A DNA stretch of 30,498 nt from JBQTKD01 sp052389435. Its GTDB lineage: Bacteria; Actinomycetota; Actinomycetes; Sporichthyales; Sporichthyaceae. Shown here piece by piece: positions 14,677 to 21,813 of the stretch. The position numbers and the translations under genes were made by a program. Where the stretch lies: positions 1-30,498 of the forward strand of contig JBQTIB010000151.1 in NCBI GenBank assembly GCA_052389435.1, written 5' to 3'. Each line of letters opens with the position of its first letter. Position 1 is the stretch's first letter. The notes under the pieces were generated by a model. That model had not been told where the DNA came from, searched no databases, and was given only the letters and a program-made list of their open reading frames with translations.

Positions 14677-14918
14677 TCCGGCACGAGGACGGCCAGCACG
14701 TCCCCTGCAGAGACGACGTCGCCGACGGCCACGTCCATCCGCAGCACGGTCGCGGCCATCGGCGCCTGCACGGGAATCTCCATCTTCATGGAGTCGAGGA
14801 CCACCAGCGCCTCGTCCGCTCGCACCCGGGCCCCCGGCGCGACCAGCACCTCGCACACCGTGCCGACGAGTTCCGCTCGCACCGCGTGGGCGTTCGTGGA
14901 GTTCCCGGCCGACGACAT
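14673..14918 (-). CDS. Biotinyl-domain (biotin carboxyl carrier-like) protein, TB7.3 type
   Basis: 81 residues: a free-standing biotinyl domain. DSMKMEIPV contains the MKM motif with Lys45, the site that biotin ligase modifies, and the surrounding GTVCEVLVAPGARV and GDVVSAGDVLAVL strands complete the flattened barrel. Small single-domain proteins of this kind include M. tuberculosis TB7.3 (Rv3221c), encoded next to pdtaS and the SigH anti-sigma gene. It is expected to be a carboxyl carrier or an alternative biotin acceptor; the partner carboxylase is not encoded here. AGAGAGG precedes the ATG at 14918. It sits tail to tail with the bsaP-like gene. Confidence 0.9.
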   Translation of the reverse strand: MSSAGNSTNAHAVRAELVGTVCEVLVAPGARVRADEALVVLDSMKMEIPVQAPMAATVLRMDVAVGDVVSAGDVLAVLVPD

Positions 14919-14991
14919 CGGAACCTCTCTGTGACTGGAGTGACCAGCGTGGTTACCGCGTTCGCGGGCCGCGCGTTGCGACACTAGCCGC

Positions 14992-15603
14992 ATGGGGCTG
15001 ACGTTGCTGGTGGTCGCGCTGGCGCTGGTGCCGGCCGTGGCAGTGCCGAGCCGACCGGGTCATCGACCCCGCCTGCGTGCTCTCGGCGTGCTGTCCGCGG
15101 CCTGCCTCCTGTTGGTCGGCGAGCCACTGCTCGGCGAACGCGTCCCCGGCGCCTACCCCGTCCTGCTCGCCGTGGCGGCACTGCTGCTCGGACGCTTCGC
15201 GCTGGTCAACCGTTGCGTGCCGGGCGTCGTGCTGGCCTGCGCCGGCGTCGGCCTCAACGCCGCGGTGGTCCTCGCGAACGGGGCGATGCCGGTGGAGCAG
15301 AAGGCCGTCGTCCGTGCGGGCCTCGACCCCGCCGCGGCGGCGCTCGACGCAGACCGCCGTCGCGAGTTCGCCGGCGACGGCACGGACCTGCGGTGGCTGG
15401 GCGAGCGGATCGCCGTTCCCACTCCGGTGCGGTCGGAGGTCGTCAGCCTCGGCGACGTCGCCACCGCGGCGGGCCTGGGCCTGTTCGTCTTCGGCTACGC
15501 CCGCCGCCACCGCCGCGAACTCGACCCGGCGCTGCTGTCCTCGCTCGCGCCGGGCACCGGCCAGGGTGCAGCCGGGCGCCTGCCGCCGGCTCGTAGGTCA
15601 TGA
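14992..15603 (+). CDS. DUF5317 family membrane protein
   Basis: 203 residues with five hydrophobic segments, at about residues 3-19, 31-45, 60-78, 80-97 and 155-170. The stretch NGAMPVEQKAVVRAG, then RWLGERIAVPTPVRSEVVSLGDV between the last two segments is the hallmark of DUF5317, a membrane family of unknown function. No ribosome binding site is visible. GACACT ends six bases before the ATG and might be a weak -10 for a leaderless mRNA. The start lies 73 bases from the divergent biotinyl-protein gene, and the next gene follows after 7 bases. Confidence 0.82.
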   Translation: MGLTLLVVALALVPAVAVPSRPGHRPRLRALGVLSAACLLLVGEPLLGERVPGAYPVLLAVAALLLGRFALVNRCVPGVVLACAGVGLNAAVVLANGAMPVEQKAVVRAGLDPAAAALDADRRREFAGDGTDLRWLGERIAVPTPVRSEVVSLGDVATAAGLGLFVFGYARRHRRELDPALLSSLAPGTGQGAAGRLPPARRS

Positions 15604-15610
15604 TGAAGCG

Positions 15611-16048
15611 ATGGGCACCGACGAACCGCAGCCTCGAGCGCTGCTGATTTTCGAAAGCGACTGCGGCTTCTGCAATCGCTGCATTCGCTTCGCCTCTCGC
15701 CGCCTTCCGAGCCGGGCCCGATACCAGCCCTGGCAGCGCACCGATCTCGCCGCGCTGGGCATCAGCCGCGAACGCGCCCGCTACGAGGTGCTCTGGGTCG
15801 CGCCGGACGGCCGGGTCTTCGGCGGCGCCCAGGCGATCGCCAAACTCCTCCTCGACTGCGGTGGCCTGTGGGCGCTGGTGGGGTTCCTGCTGCGCGTCCC
15901 GCCGTTCCGCTGGCTCGCCTTCGGCGTCTACCGCGGCGTCGCCCGCAACAGGTGGCGGCTGCCGGGCGGGGGGCCGCAGTGCGGTCGCTCGCCCGCGGCG
16001 GACCTCGAAGCAACCGCGAACGTCGACGATGCCTCGCCGCGAACGTAG
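15611..16048 (+). CDS. DCC-family thiol-disulfide oxidoreductase-like protein (DUF393)
   Basis: 145 residues. The N-terminal LLIFESDCGFCNRCIRF shows the DxxCxxC motif that names the DCC family; VLWVAPDGRVFGGAQAI and a C-terminal hydrophobic stretch around VGFLLRVPPFRWLAFGVYR follow. Members are predicted thioredoxin-like redox proteins, often near membrane enzymes. It begins seven bases after the DUF5317 gene and overlaps the next gene by 20 bases, so the three rightward genes probably form one transcript. The ribosome binding site is weak, which suggests coupling to the upstream gene. Confidence 0.85.
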   Translation: MGTDEPQPRALLIFESDCGFCNRCIRFASRRLPSRARYQPWQRTDLAALGISRERARYEVLWVAPDGRVFGGAQAIAKLLLDCGGLWALVGFLLRVPPFRWLAFGVYRGVARNRWRLPGGGPQCGRSPAADLEATANVDDASPRT

Positions 16049-17411
16049 CGCTCGGCGCTCGTTCGCCGTCCCGATGTTCGTCGCGGCGGCGGTCGCGATC
16101 GCCGGCTTCACCGCCGTCGAGGGCGAGGCGGCCGCACCCGCCGAGCAGCGCCTGCTCAGCGCCGGACTCAGCGGCAGCGCCGATCCCGTCGCATTCGCCC
16201 GCCGGGTCCTGCCGGCGACCACGGCGGGCCGGTACGTCCCGAACAGCAGCGTGCTCGAAAGCAGCGGCGCGGCGGCGTCGGCGTGGCTGGTCGACAGTTG
16301 GTCGGCTCGCCGCGACCCGGCCGACCCCCGCGGCATCTCCTGGGCACGGACCTGGCTGCGCGCCGGCGAGGTGCCCGGGCGCACGACCGCCGAGCGAGCC
16401 GTCGCCCGCCGCGCCCTGTTGGACCTCGCGCTGCTCACCGAGCCCAACGGCGCCTCCGTCGCCAATCCCTTCGGCCCGTGGAACTACGCCTGGCCGCGCG
16501 ACGCCGCCTGGCACGCCGCCGCGTTCGCCGTCACCGGCCACGGCGCGGACGCGCTGCGGGTACTGCGCTTCTTCGCCGGTGTTCAAGACCGCGACGGAAC
16601 CTGGGCGGCGCGCTACCGCTCCGACGGCTCACCGGTCCGGGACGGCCGTGCCCGCCAACTCGACGCCGTGGGGTGGCTGCCCTGGGCGGCGTGGCTGTGG
16701 TGGAGGGCCGGCGGCGCGCAGGCGGATCTGCGCGGCCTGTGGCCCATGGTCGCGGCGGCCGCGAACGCCGCCGCCGCGTCTCTGCGGCCCGGCGGACTGC
16801 CGCGCGCGTCCGCCGACTACACCGAACAGCGCGAGAGCCGCCACACCCTCGGCACCGCGGCGCCACTGCTCCTCGGCCTGCGGGCCTCGGTGGAACTCGC
16901 GAACGAACTCGGCGAGCAGTCGCAGGCGCGACGCTGGACCGAGGCGGCCCGCCGCCTCGATCGGGCGATCGTCCGGGAGTTCGGCTCCACCGGCTATCGG
17001 CGCTACCCCAGCGCGGGCGCGGGTCCGGACAGCGCCATCGCCTTTCTGACCTCCCCGCTCGCCGTTCCGGCGGGCGAGCGGACCTACCCGAGGGCCGTCC
17101 GGGTCGCGGAGGAACTGCTGATGCCCTCCGGCGGCCTGCGCCCCGGCAACATGCGCGGGGTCCGCCACCACACGTTCACCCCGGCCACCGCCCTGTTCGC
17201 CCTCGCCGCCGCGGGCGCGGGCGACGAGGCCGGCTTCCGTCGCTGGTACGACTGGCTGGTGGCCCACCGCACCTCCTTCGAGGCGTTCCCCGAGAAGGTG
17301 ACCAACGCCGGGGCGCCGGCCGCCGTGGCTCCCCTGGGCTGGACCTGCTCGATCGTGCTGGTCGCCCTGGCCGCCCGCGACGGTCGAGTTCAGAGCCCGC
17401 CGGCGCCCTGA
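16029..17411 (+). CDS. Secreted GH15-like (glucoamylase fold) glycoside hydrolase
   Basis: 460 residues. A basic head and hydrophobic core (MFVAAAVAIAGFTAV) end in EAAAPA, a plausible signal peptide, so the enzyme is exported. The (alpha/alpha)6-barrel signatures of GH15 are present: NYAWPRDAAWHAAAFAVTGH near residue 158, TEQRESRHTLGTAAPLLLGL near residue 265, and the C-terminal EAFPEKVTNAGAPAAVAPLGW, whose Glu is the likely general base. The substrate could be an alpha-glucan or a trehalose-like sugar; it cannot be read. It starts inside the DCC gene, and its 3' end overlaps the convergent deacetylase gene by 22 bases. The ATG at 16074 is a possible later start. Confidence 0.8.
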   Translation: MPRRERSARRSFAVPMFVAAAVAIAGFTAVEGEAAAPAEQRLLSAGLSGSADPVAFARRVLPATTAGRYVPNSSVLESSGAAASAWLVDSWSARRDPADPRGISWARTWLRAGEVPGRTTAERAVARRALLDLALLTEPNGASVANPFGPWNYAWPRDAAWHAAAFAVTGHGADALRVLRFFAGVQDRDGTWAARYRSDGSPVRDGRARQLDAVGWLPWAAWLWWRAGGAQADLRGLWPMVAAAANAAAASLRPGGLPRASADYTEQRESRHTLGTAAPLLLGLRASVELANELGEQSQARRWTEAARRLDRAIVREFGSTGYRRYPSAGAGPDSAIAFLTSPLAVPAGERTYPRAVRVAEELLMPSGGLRPGNMRGVRHHTFTPATALFALAAAGAGDEAGFRRWYDWLVAHRTSFEAFPEKVTNAGAPAAVAPLGWTCSIVLVALAARDGRVQSPPAP

Positions 17412-18217
17412 CGTCCCGCTCGGTCCAACTCCGCCATCTCACTGGCGGTCAGGAATTCATACCCGCGTTCTCGCGCGGCCTTCAGGATTCCCGGCACCGC
17501 GTCGATGCCGACCCGGCGGTTGGCCGAGCCCTCGTCGTGGGCCAGCACGATCGTGCCGGGCCGCAGGTTCTCGGCCACCCACGCGGCGTTGCCGGCGGCG
17601 TCCAGATCGCCCTCGCGCAGTCGGACGTCCCAGAGCAGCACCTGCTGCCCGGCGATCGCCGCGTGCTGGAGCAGCGCCCCGTTCACGCGCCCGTACGGCG
17701 GCCTAATCACCGCCGGCCGACGCCCCGTCAGATCGCCGAGGGCGTCGTCGGTGCGTTCGAGGTCGCGGCGCAGGTCGTGAAAGTCCAGCAGGCTCAGATC
17801 CGCGTGCGACCAGGAGTGGTTGCCGAGTTCGTGGCCGTCGCGGACCTGTCGACGCACGAGGTCGGGCAGCGCGACCGCTCGCGAACCCACGAGCAGGAAG
17901 GTCGCGCGCACCTTGGCCTCGCGCAGCAGGTCGAGCAGTCTCGGGGTCAGCTTCTCGCCCGGACCGTCGTCGAAGGTCAACGCCATCGCCTTGCGGTCGG
18001 TGTCGGCGCGCCACAGCACGGTCAGGCTGCTGGCCCTCGACCGCTCCGCGTAGGTCGCGCCCAGCGCGCGTTCGCGAGCGGCCGCCACGTCCCCGAAGCG
18101 CATCGTGGCAGCGCCGCCGACGCCGGCGGCCCCGACGGCGACTCCGATCCCTCCGGCGCGCAGGAACGCGCGTCGCGAACGTGCCGACGGGTTCTTCTCC
18201 GCTCCGGTCCCGTTCAC
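17390..18217 (-). CDS. Tat-exported polysaccharide deacetylase (NodB/CE4 domain)
   Basis: 275 residues from the GTG at 18217. SRRAFLRAGGIGVAVGAAGV is a clear twin-arginine signal, so the folded enzyme is exported. The NodB domain shows ALTFDDGPGEKLTP (catalytic Asp and metal Asp), NHSWSHADLS (metal-binding His pair), RPPYGRVN, and IVLAHD near the end. Such enzymes remove N-acetyl groups from peptidoglycan, chitin or other cell-surface glycans. It begins 10 bases after the stop of the upstream HD gene and has no good ribosome binding site, so it is probably the third gene of that operon. Its 3' end overlaps the GH15-like gene, another exported glycan enzyme. Confidence 0.92.
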   Translation of the reverse strand: MNGTGAEKNPSARSRRAFLRAGGIGVAVGAAGVGGAATMRFGDVAAARERALGATYAERSRASSLTVLWRADTDRKAMALTFDDGPGEKLTPRLLDLLREAKVRATFLLVGSRAVALPDLVRRQVRDGHELGNHSWSHADLSLLDFHDLRRDLERTDDALGDLTGRRPAVIRPPYGRVNGALLQHAAIAGQQVLLWDVRLREGDLDAAGNAAWVAENLRPGTIVLAHDEGSANRRVGIDAVPGILKAARERGYEFLTASEMAELDRAGRQGAGGL

Positions 18218-18227
18218 CGGCTCGAGG

Positions 18228-18941
18228 TCACCGGCCCGAGCGCTGCGCGGGAGTCGCGCCGACGAGTCGGGCGAGGGCGTCGAGCACCTGCGGGTCGTAC
18301 TCCGCTTCGCCGGCGCGGCGCAGCCGCCAGAGTGCCGCAGTCGGCGAGCCCGGCGACGGGACGGCGCCGACGAGGTCGTCGTAGGCGTTCGCCACCTTGA
18401 GGATGCGGGCGCCCAGCGACTGCTCGGCGACGATCGCCGCACCGCGGAAGGGCTCTGCCTGGGCCTCGACGAGATCGGCGACGCGATCCATCCCGCCGGT
18501 GGCTCGGATCATCCCCGCTCCGACCTGGGCGATGTGCCGCGCCTGCTCCGCGTCCAACAGCGCGGTGTGTCCCCCGTGGACGGGCGCCGACAGCGCGAGC
18601 TGGCCGACGTCGTGCAGCAGCGCGGCACGCTCGAGCTCTACGATCTGAGTGTCCGTCAGATCGAGTTGGCGGGCCAGGCGGCCTGCCAGCTCGCTCACGC
18701 GGATCGCGTGCCCGGAGCTCGCCTGGCCGCCGAGTTCGGCGACTCTGGACAGGCAGGCAACGGTCTGGCGTCGCGTCGCGCGAACGGCACGAACGCGGAC
18801 GATCGCCGGCAGCAGGGCCAGTAGCGGCACACAGGCCAGCAGCCCGAGCCGGCCGGCGACGGCGATCGACACGGCGGTGGTCCCCATGAGTAGGGCGACG
18901 GCGGGAATGGCGCGCAGCGGCACGCCGTAGCCGGGGGTCAC
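18228..18941 (-). CDS. Membrane-anchored degenerate HD-GYP-like protein
   Basis: 237 residues. Two N-terminal hydrophobic segments (IPAVALLMGTTAVSIAVAG and LLACVPLLALLPAIV) precede a helical domain with HAIRVSELAGRLARQL and ALLHDVGQLAL, which keeps the HD pair. At the place where HD-GYP proteins have HHExxDGxGYP this one has only VEAQAEPFRGA, and the later ADA motif reads ANA. The C-terminal ARILKVANAYDDL otherwise follows the HD-GYP pattern, so it looks like a diverged copy of its neighbour that has lost the metal and substrate residues. The GTG overlaps the stop of the HD-GYP gene (GTGA, 18938-18941). A regulatory partner role is inference. Confidence 0.8.
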   Translation of the reverse strand: MTPGYGVPLRAIPAVALLMGTTAVSIAVAGRLGLLACVPLLALLPAIVRVRAVRATRRQTVACLSRVAELGGQASSGHAIRVSELAGRLARQLDLTDTQIVELERAALLHDVGQLALSAPVHGGHTALLDAEQARHIAQVGAGMIRATGGMDRVADLVEAQAEPFRGAAIVAEQSLGARILKVANAYDDLVGAVPSPGSPTAALWRLRRAGEAEYDPQVLDALARLVGATPAQRSGR

Positions 18942-19693
18942 CGGGGACCTCGGGGCGAGGGCAGGGTGAAGGAGGGGGCAGGCGTCGGCTCGAGACTCGT
19001 TGCGGCCGCGGGCGGCCGGTCCGCGTCGGTCCCGGGGGGCGGCCAGCCCTCGCGGCGGAGAGCGGTCACGAAGGCCTCCACGAGCGTCTGGTCGAACTGG
19101 TCGGGGCGGCGGCGCAGTTCCGCGACCGCTTCGGCAATCGGTCGACCGGCCCGATAGGGACGGTCGGAGGTCATGGCGTCGAAGGCGTCGGCGATGGCCA
19201 CGATGCGGGCGATCTCGGGGATCTCCTCGCCGGAGAGCCCGATCGGATATCCGCCGCCGTCCATGCGCTCGTGGTGGTGGCGGATGCCGTCGCGCGCCGG
19301 GCCGAGAAAGTCGACGTCGGCAATCAGGTCCGCACCGCACCCGGGGTGCCGGGCGACGGAGGACTGCTCGCCCGCGGTGAGGCCACGGTCCTTGCGCAGA
19401 ACCGCGGTGGGCACGGCCAGCTTGCCGAGATCGTGCAGCAGGCCCGCGTACCGGACCTGCTCGATGCGGCGCGGCCCGCGGCCGAGCTCGCGGGCGATCA
19501 TCGTCGCCGCGTGGGCCACGCGCTCGGAGTGCGCGCGGGTGTAGGGGTCCTTCGCCTCGACGGCCGCGGACAGGGCGCGCAGCGTCTGCTCGCGTGCACC
19601 CCGCTCGGAACGACGGGAGGCGCGCGTCGCCCAGACCGCGGTCGCGGCACAGGCCGCGGCCTGCACGACCGCCGCCACCAGTGCAATACGCAT
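18938..19693 (-). CDS. HD-GYP domain protein, probable cyclic-di-GMP phosphodiesterase
   Basis: 251 residues from the ATG at 19693, with GGGGGTGA seven bases upstream. One N-terminal hydrophobic segment (LVAAVVQAAACAATAVWA) anchors it. The catalytic domain has LLHDLGKLAVP (the HD pair), HHERMDGGGYPIGLSG (the HHExxDGxGYP signature), and RIVAIADAFDAMTSDRPYR. These are the residues of an active HD-GYP phosphodiesterase, usually acting on c-di-GMP. The C-terminal 30 residues are Pro/Ala/Ser-rich and look disordered. It heads a coupled three-gene operon with a degenerate paralogue and a polysaccharide deacetylase. Confidence 0.92.
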   Translation of the reverse strand: MRIALVAAVVQAAACAATAVWATRASRRSERGAREQTLRALSAAVEAKDPYTRAHSERVAHAATMIARELGRGPRRIEQVRYAGLLHDLGKLAVPTAVLRKDRGLTAGEQSSVARHPGCGADLIADVDFLGPARDGIRHHHERMDGGGYPIGLSGEEIPEIARIVAIADAFDAMTSDRPYRAGRPIAEAVAELRRRPDQFDQTLVEAFVTALRREGWPPPGTDADRPPAAATSLEPTPAPSFTLPSPRGPR

Positions 19694-19887
19694 TTCGCGG
19701 TCACCCCCACCGACTGAGGCGACCCGTCCGGATCGCCTCACAGTTCACACTAACACCACCAATCACAGAAGTTTCGGAGCGACAGACCGTGGCGAGGGCG
19801 CCCCGTGGCGTCGAGCGCCGCGTGGGCATGGGACGATGGGCGCCGCAGTCGCACCGGGTAGCGGTGCCCGCACGACGGGAGCACGAG

Positions 19888-19962
19888 ATGGGCAGGAAGG
19901 CGCGCCGCCGCAAGGGGCGTAAGAACTCGAAGGCGAACCACGGCCGTCGTCCGAACTCCTAG
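19888..19962 (+). CDS. Ribosomal protein bL37 (24 residues)
   Basis: The peptide is 24 residues, half of it basic, ending in NSKANHGRRPNS. It matches actinobacterial bL37, known from mycobacterial ribosome structures, which ends in HSKANHGKRPNA in the version I recall and has the same length. GGGAG at 19877-19881 gives a six-base spacing to the ATG. A small hairpin, GCACCG (19851-19856) with CGGTGC (19862-19867), lies just upstream of the ribosome binding site. The gene is convergent with rsrA and separated from it by a terminator hairpin. It is easily missed in automatic annotation because of its size. Confidence 0.88.
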   Translation: MGRKARRRKGRKNSKANHGRRPNS

Positions 19963-19981
19963 CGAGTTCCGGCACGGAGAA

Positions 19982-20016
19982 CGGGCGCCCGCGGCAGAGA
20001 TGCCGCGCGGCGCCCG
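19982..20016. terminator. Terminator hairpin between bL37 and rsrA
   Basis: CGGGCGCCCGCGGCA (19982-19996) and TGCCGCGCGGCGCCCG (20001-20016) form a stem of about 15 bp with one bulge and a GAGA loop. It sits between the convergent stops at 19962 and 20045. Confidence 0.75.
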
Positions 20017-20044
20017 CAGTGCTTAAGGCGAACCCCGCCGGGTT

Positions 20045-20328
20045 CTAGGGGACGTCGCTCTCCTCGACGATGGCGATCTGGACCTGCACCTCGCGGACCC
20101 GCGTCATGACCTTGGAGCGCAGGTCCTCCGGCAGGGGCTCGCAACCGCACCCTCGCTTGACGACGTCCTTGACCATGCGGTCGAGTCCGAACTCCTTGAG
20201 ACAGGGCCCGCACTCGTCGAGGTGCTCCTGGATCTTTCCGCAGTCCGCAGCCGCGAGTTCGTTGTCGAGGAACTCGTAGACCTTCGCGAGCACGTCGGCA
20301 CAGGAGGTGAAGTACGGCAGGTGGTCGC

Positions 20329-20332
<4 letters not shown>
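20045..20332 (-). CDS. rsrA: Zinc-binding anti-sigma factor of the RsrA/RshA family (ZAS)
   Basis: 95 residues. The zinc-binding anti-sigma motif is complete: C11, H37, C41 and C44, in EHLDECGPC. The numbering is the same as I recall for Streptomyces RsrA. Additional cysteines at 31, 62 and 64 can take part in the disulfide switch. When reduced and zinc-bound the protein holds SigR inactive; disulfide stress expels zinc and releases the sigma factor. The GTG start lies inside the sigR stop (GTGA, 20329-20332), which ensures coupled synthesis. There is no independent promoter. Confidence 0.93.
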
Positions 20333-20931
<599 letters not shown>

Positions 20932-21024
20932 CGAGGACGAGCCTAGGGGAGAAGGCCCCCGCCGACGCTCGGGGGCTGGGGCCAGGGGGACTTTCGTGGG
21001 ACGAGGAGGGCACGCAAGCGCGGT

Positions 21025-21038
21025 CACCGAACTCCTCC
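21025..21038 (-). promoter_or_regulatory. Strong ribosome binding site and GTG for a possible N-terminally extended SigR
   Basis: On the minus strand GGAGGAG (21038-21032) is followed by four bases and GTG (21027-21025), in frame with sigR. It is a better ribosome binding site than that of the ATG at 20931. It lies downstream of the SigR-type promoter, so that transcript would carry it. Streptomyces SigR has a comparable longer isoform. Confidence 0.65.
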
Positions 21039-21087
21039 AACTCCGATTTCGGGTGCCGCGCACGGTCGGCGCGGCTTCGTGGACTGG

Positions 21088-21113
21088 AACCTCGGTGGCG
21101 TCCCCGTCATTCC
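21088..21113 (-). promoter_or_regulatory. SigR-type promoter (GGAAT-N18-GTT) driving sigR-rsrA
   Basis: Minus-strand GGAAT (21113-21109) and GTT (21090-21088) are separated by exactly 18 bases, the SigR/SigH consensus. The -35 box overlaps the stop codon of the upstream alpha/beta hydrolase gene. A start near 21081 would leave a leader of about 55 bases to the upstream GTG or 150 to the ATG. Confidence 0.85.
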
Positions 21114-21760
21114 CCCACCGCCTGTGCCCACCACGTCCGCACGCCGACGACCAGCAGATCGAGGGCCTCCGCCTGACCGATCGGCGCTCGGGCCGGGACC
21201 TTGAAGCCGTGGTCGGCGAAGGGCACCGGAGCCAGGAGCGTGCCGGCCGGGAACTCGGCCGGTCCGCCGAACGGATCGCGTTCGCCCTGCACCACCAGCG
21301 TCGGCACCCCCGAGTCGGCCAACTCACCGGCGCGGCTCTTCTCCGGCCGACCCGGCGGGTGAAGCGGGAAGGCCAGCGCGAGGGCGCCGACCGCGCCCGT
21401 GGCCAGCGCGGTCCGGCAGGCGACCCGTGCCCCCGCCGAGCGGCCCCCGACGACCAGGGGGCCGTCGATCCAGCCGGCGTCCCGAGCGGCGGCCAGCGCC
21501 GCGGTCCAGGCCACGTCCAGGGTGCGGGGCGCAGCGGCGACCTTCCTGCCTGCCAGCCGCCAGGGCTGGGTCACCCGCAGCACGGTCACGCCGTCGTTGG
21601 GCAACGCCTCGGCCAGTGCGACGAGGTCGCGGGCCTCCACCCCCCCGCCCGCGCCGTGGCCGAGCACGAGGACGCCGCGGCCGCGGCGACTCCCGGCGAC
21701 CGCGGACCGTTCGATCCGTGCCGGTCCCACCGGCGTCTCGACCTCGAGTTGCGCGTCCAT
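21107..21760 (-). CDS. Alpha/beta-hydrolase fold protein (KANL3/Tex30-like)
   Basis: 217 residues from the ATG at 21760, with GGAG eight bases upstream. The oxyanion-loop region reads VLVLGHGAGGGVEARDLVALAEAL; the nucleophile elbow is GGRSAGARVACRTA (GxSxG, Ser in GRSAG). LVVQGERDPFGG supplies the acid and FADHGFKVP the catalytic His. This is the pattern of the dienelactone-hydrolase-like KANL3/Tex30 family, probable esterases with unknown substrate. The gene is upstream of sigR on the same strand; its stop overlaps the -35 of the SigR promoter, so it could also feed sigR by readthrough. Confidence 0.85.
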   Translation of the reverse strand: MDAQLEVETPVGPARIERSAVAGSRRGRGVLVLGHGAGGGVEARDLVALAEALPNDGVTVLRVTQPWRLAGRKVAAAPRTLDVAWTAALAAARDAGWIDGPLVVGGRSAGARVACRTALATGAVGALALAFPLHPPGRPEKSRAGELADSGVPTLVVQGERDPFGGPAEFPAGTLLAPVPFADHGFKVPARAPIGQAEALDLLVVGVRTWWAQAVGE

Positions 21761-21800
21761 CGCCCTCACTCCTGCCGACCACCCCCGAGGCGTGCCGGCC

Positions 21801-21806
21801 TAGGCT
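21801..21806 (+). promoter_or_regulatory. -10 element for a probable leaderless aroA transcript
   Basis: TAGGCT at 21801-21806 is followed by seven bases and the GTG at 21814. There is no ribosome binding site. The in-frame GTGs at 21808 and 21820 fit this spacing less well. Confidence 0.55.
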
Positions 21807-21813
21807 CGTGGTC

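Noticed and set aside
8868..14918. A bioA gene hidden in the biotin locus
   Set aside because: All frames between bioF and the biotinyl-protein gene are accounted for, and none shows aminotransferase motifs other than bioF itself.
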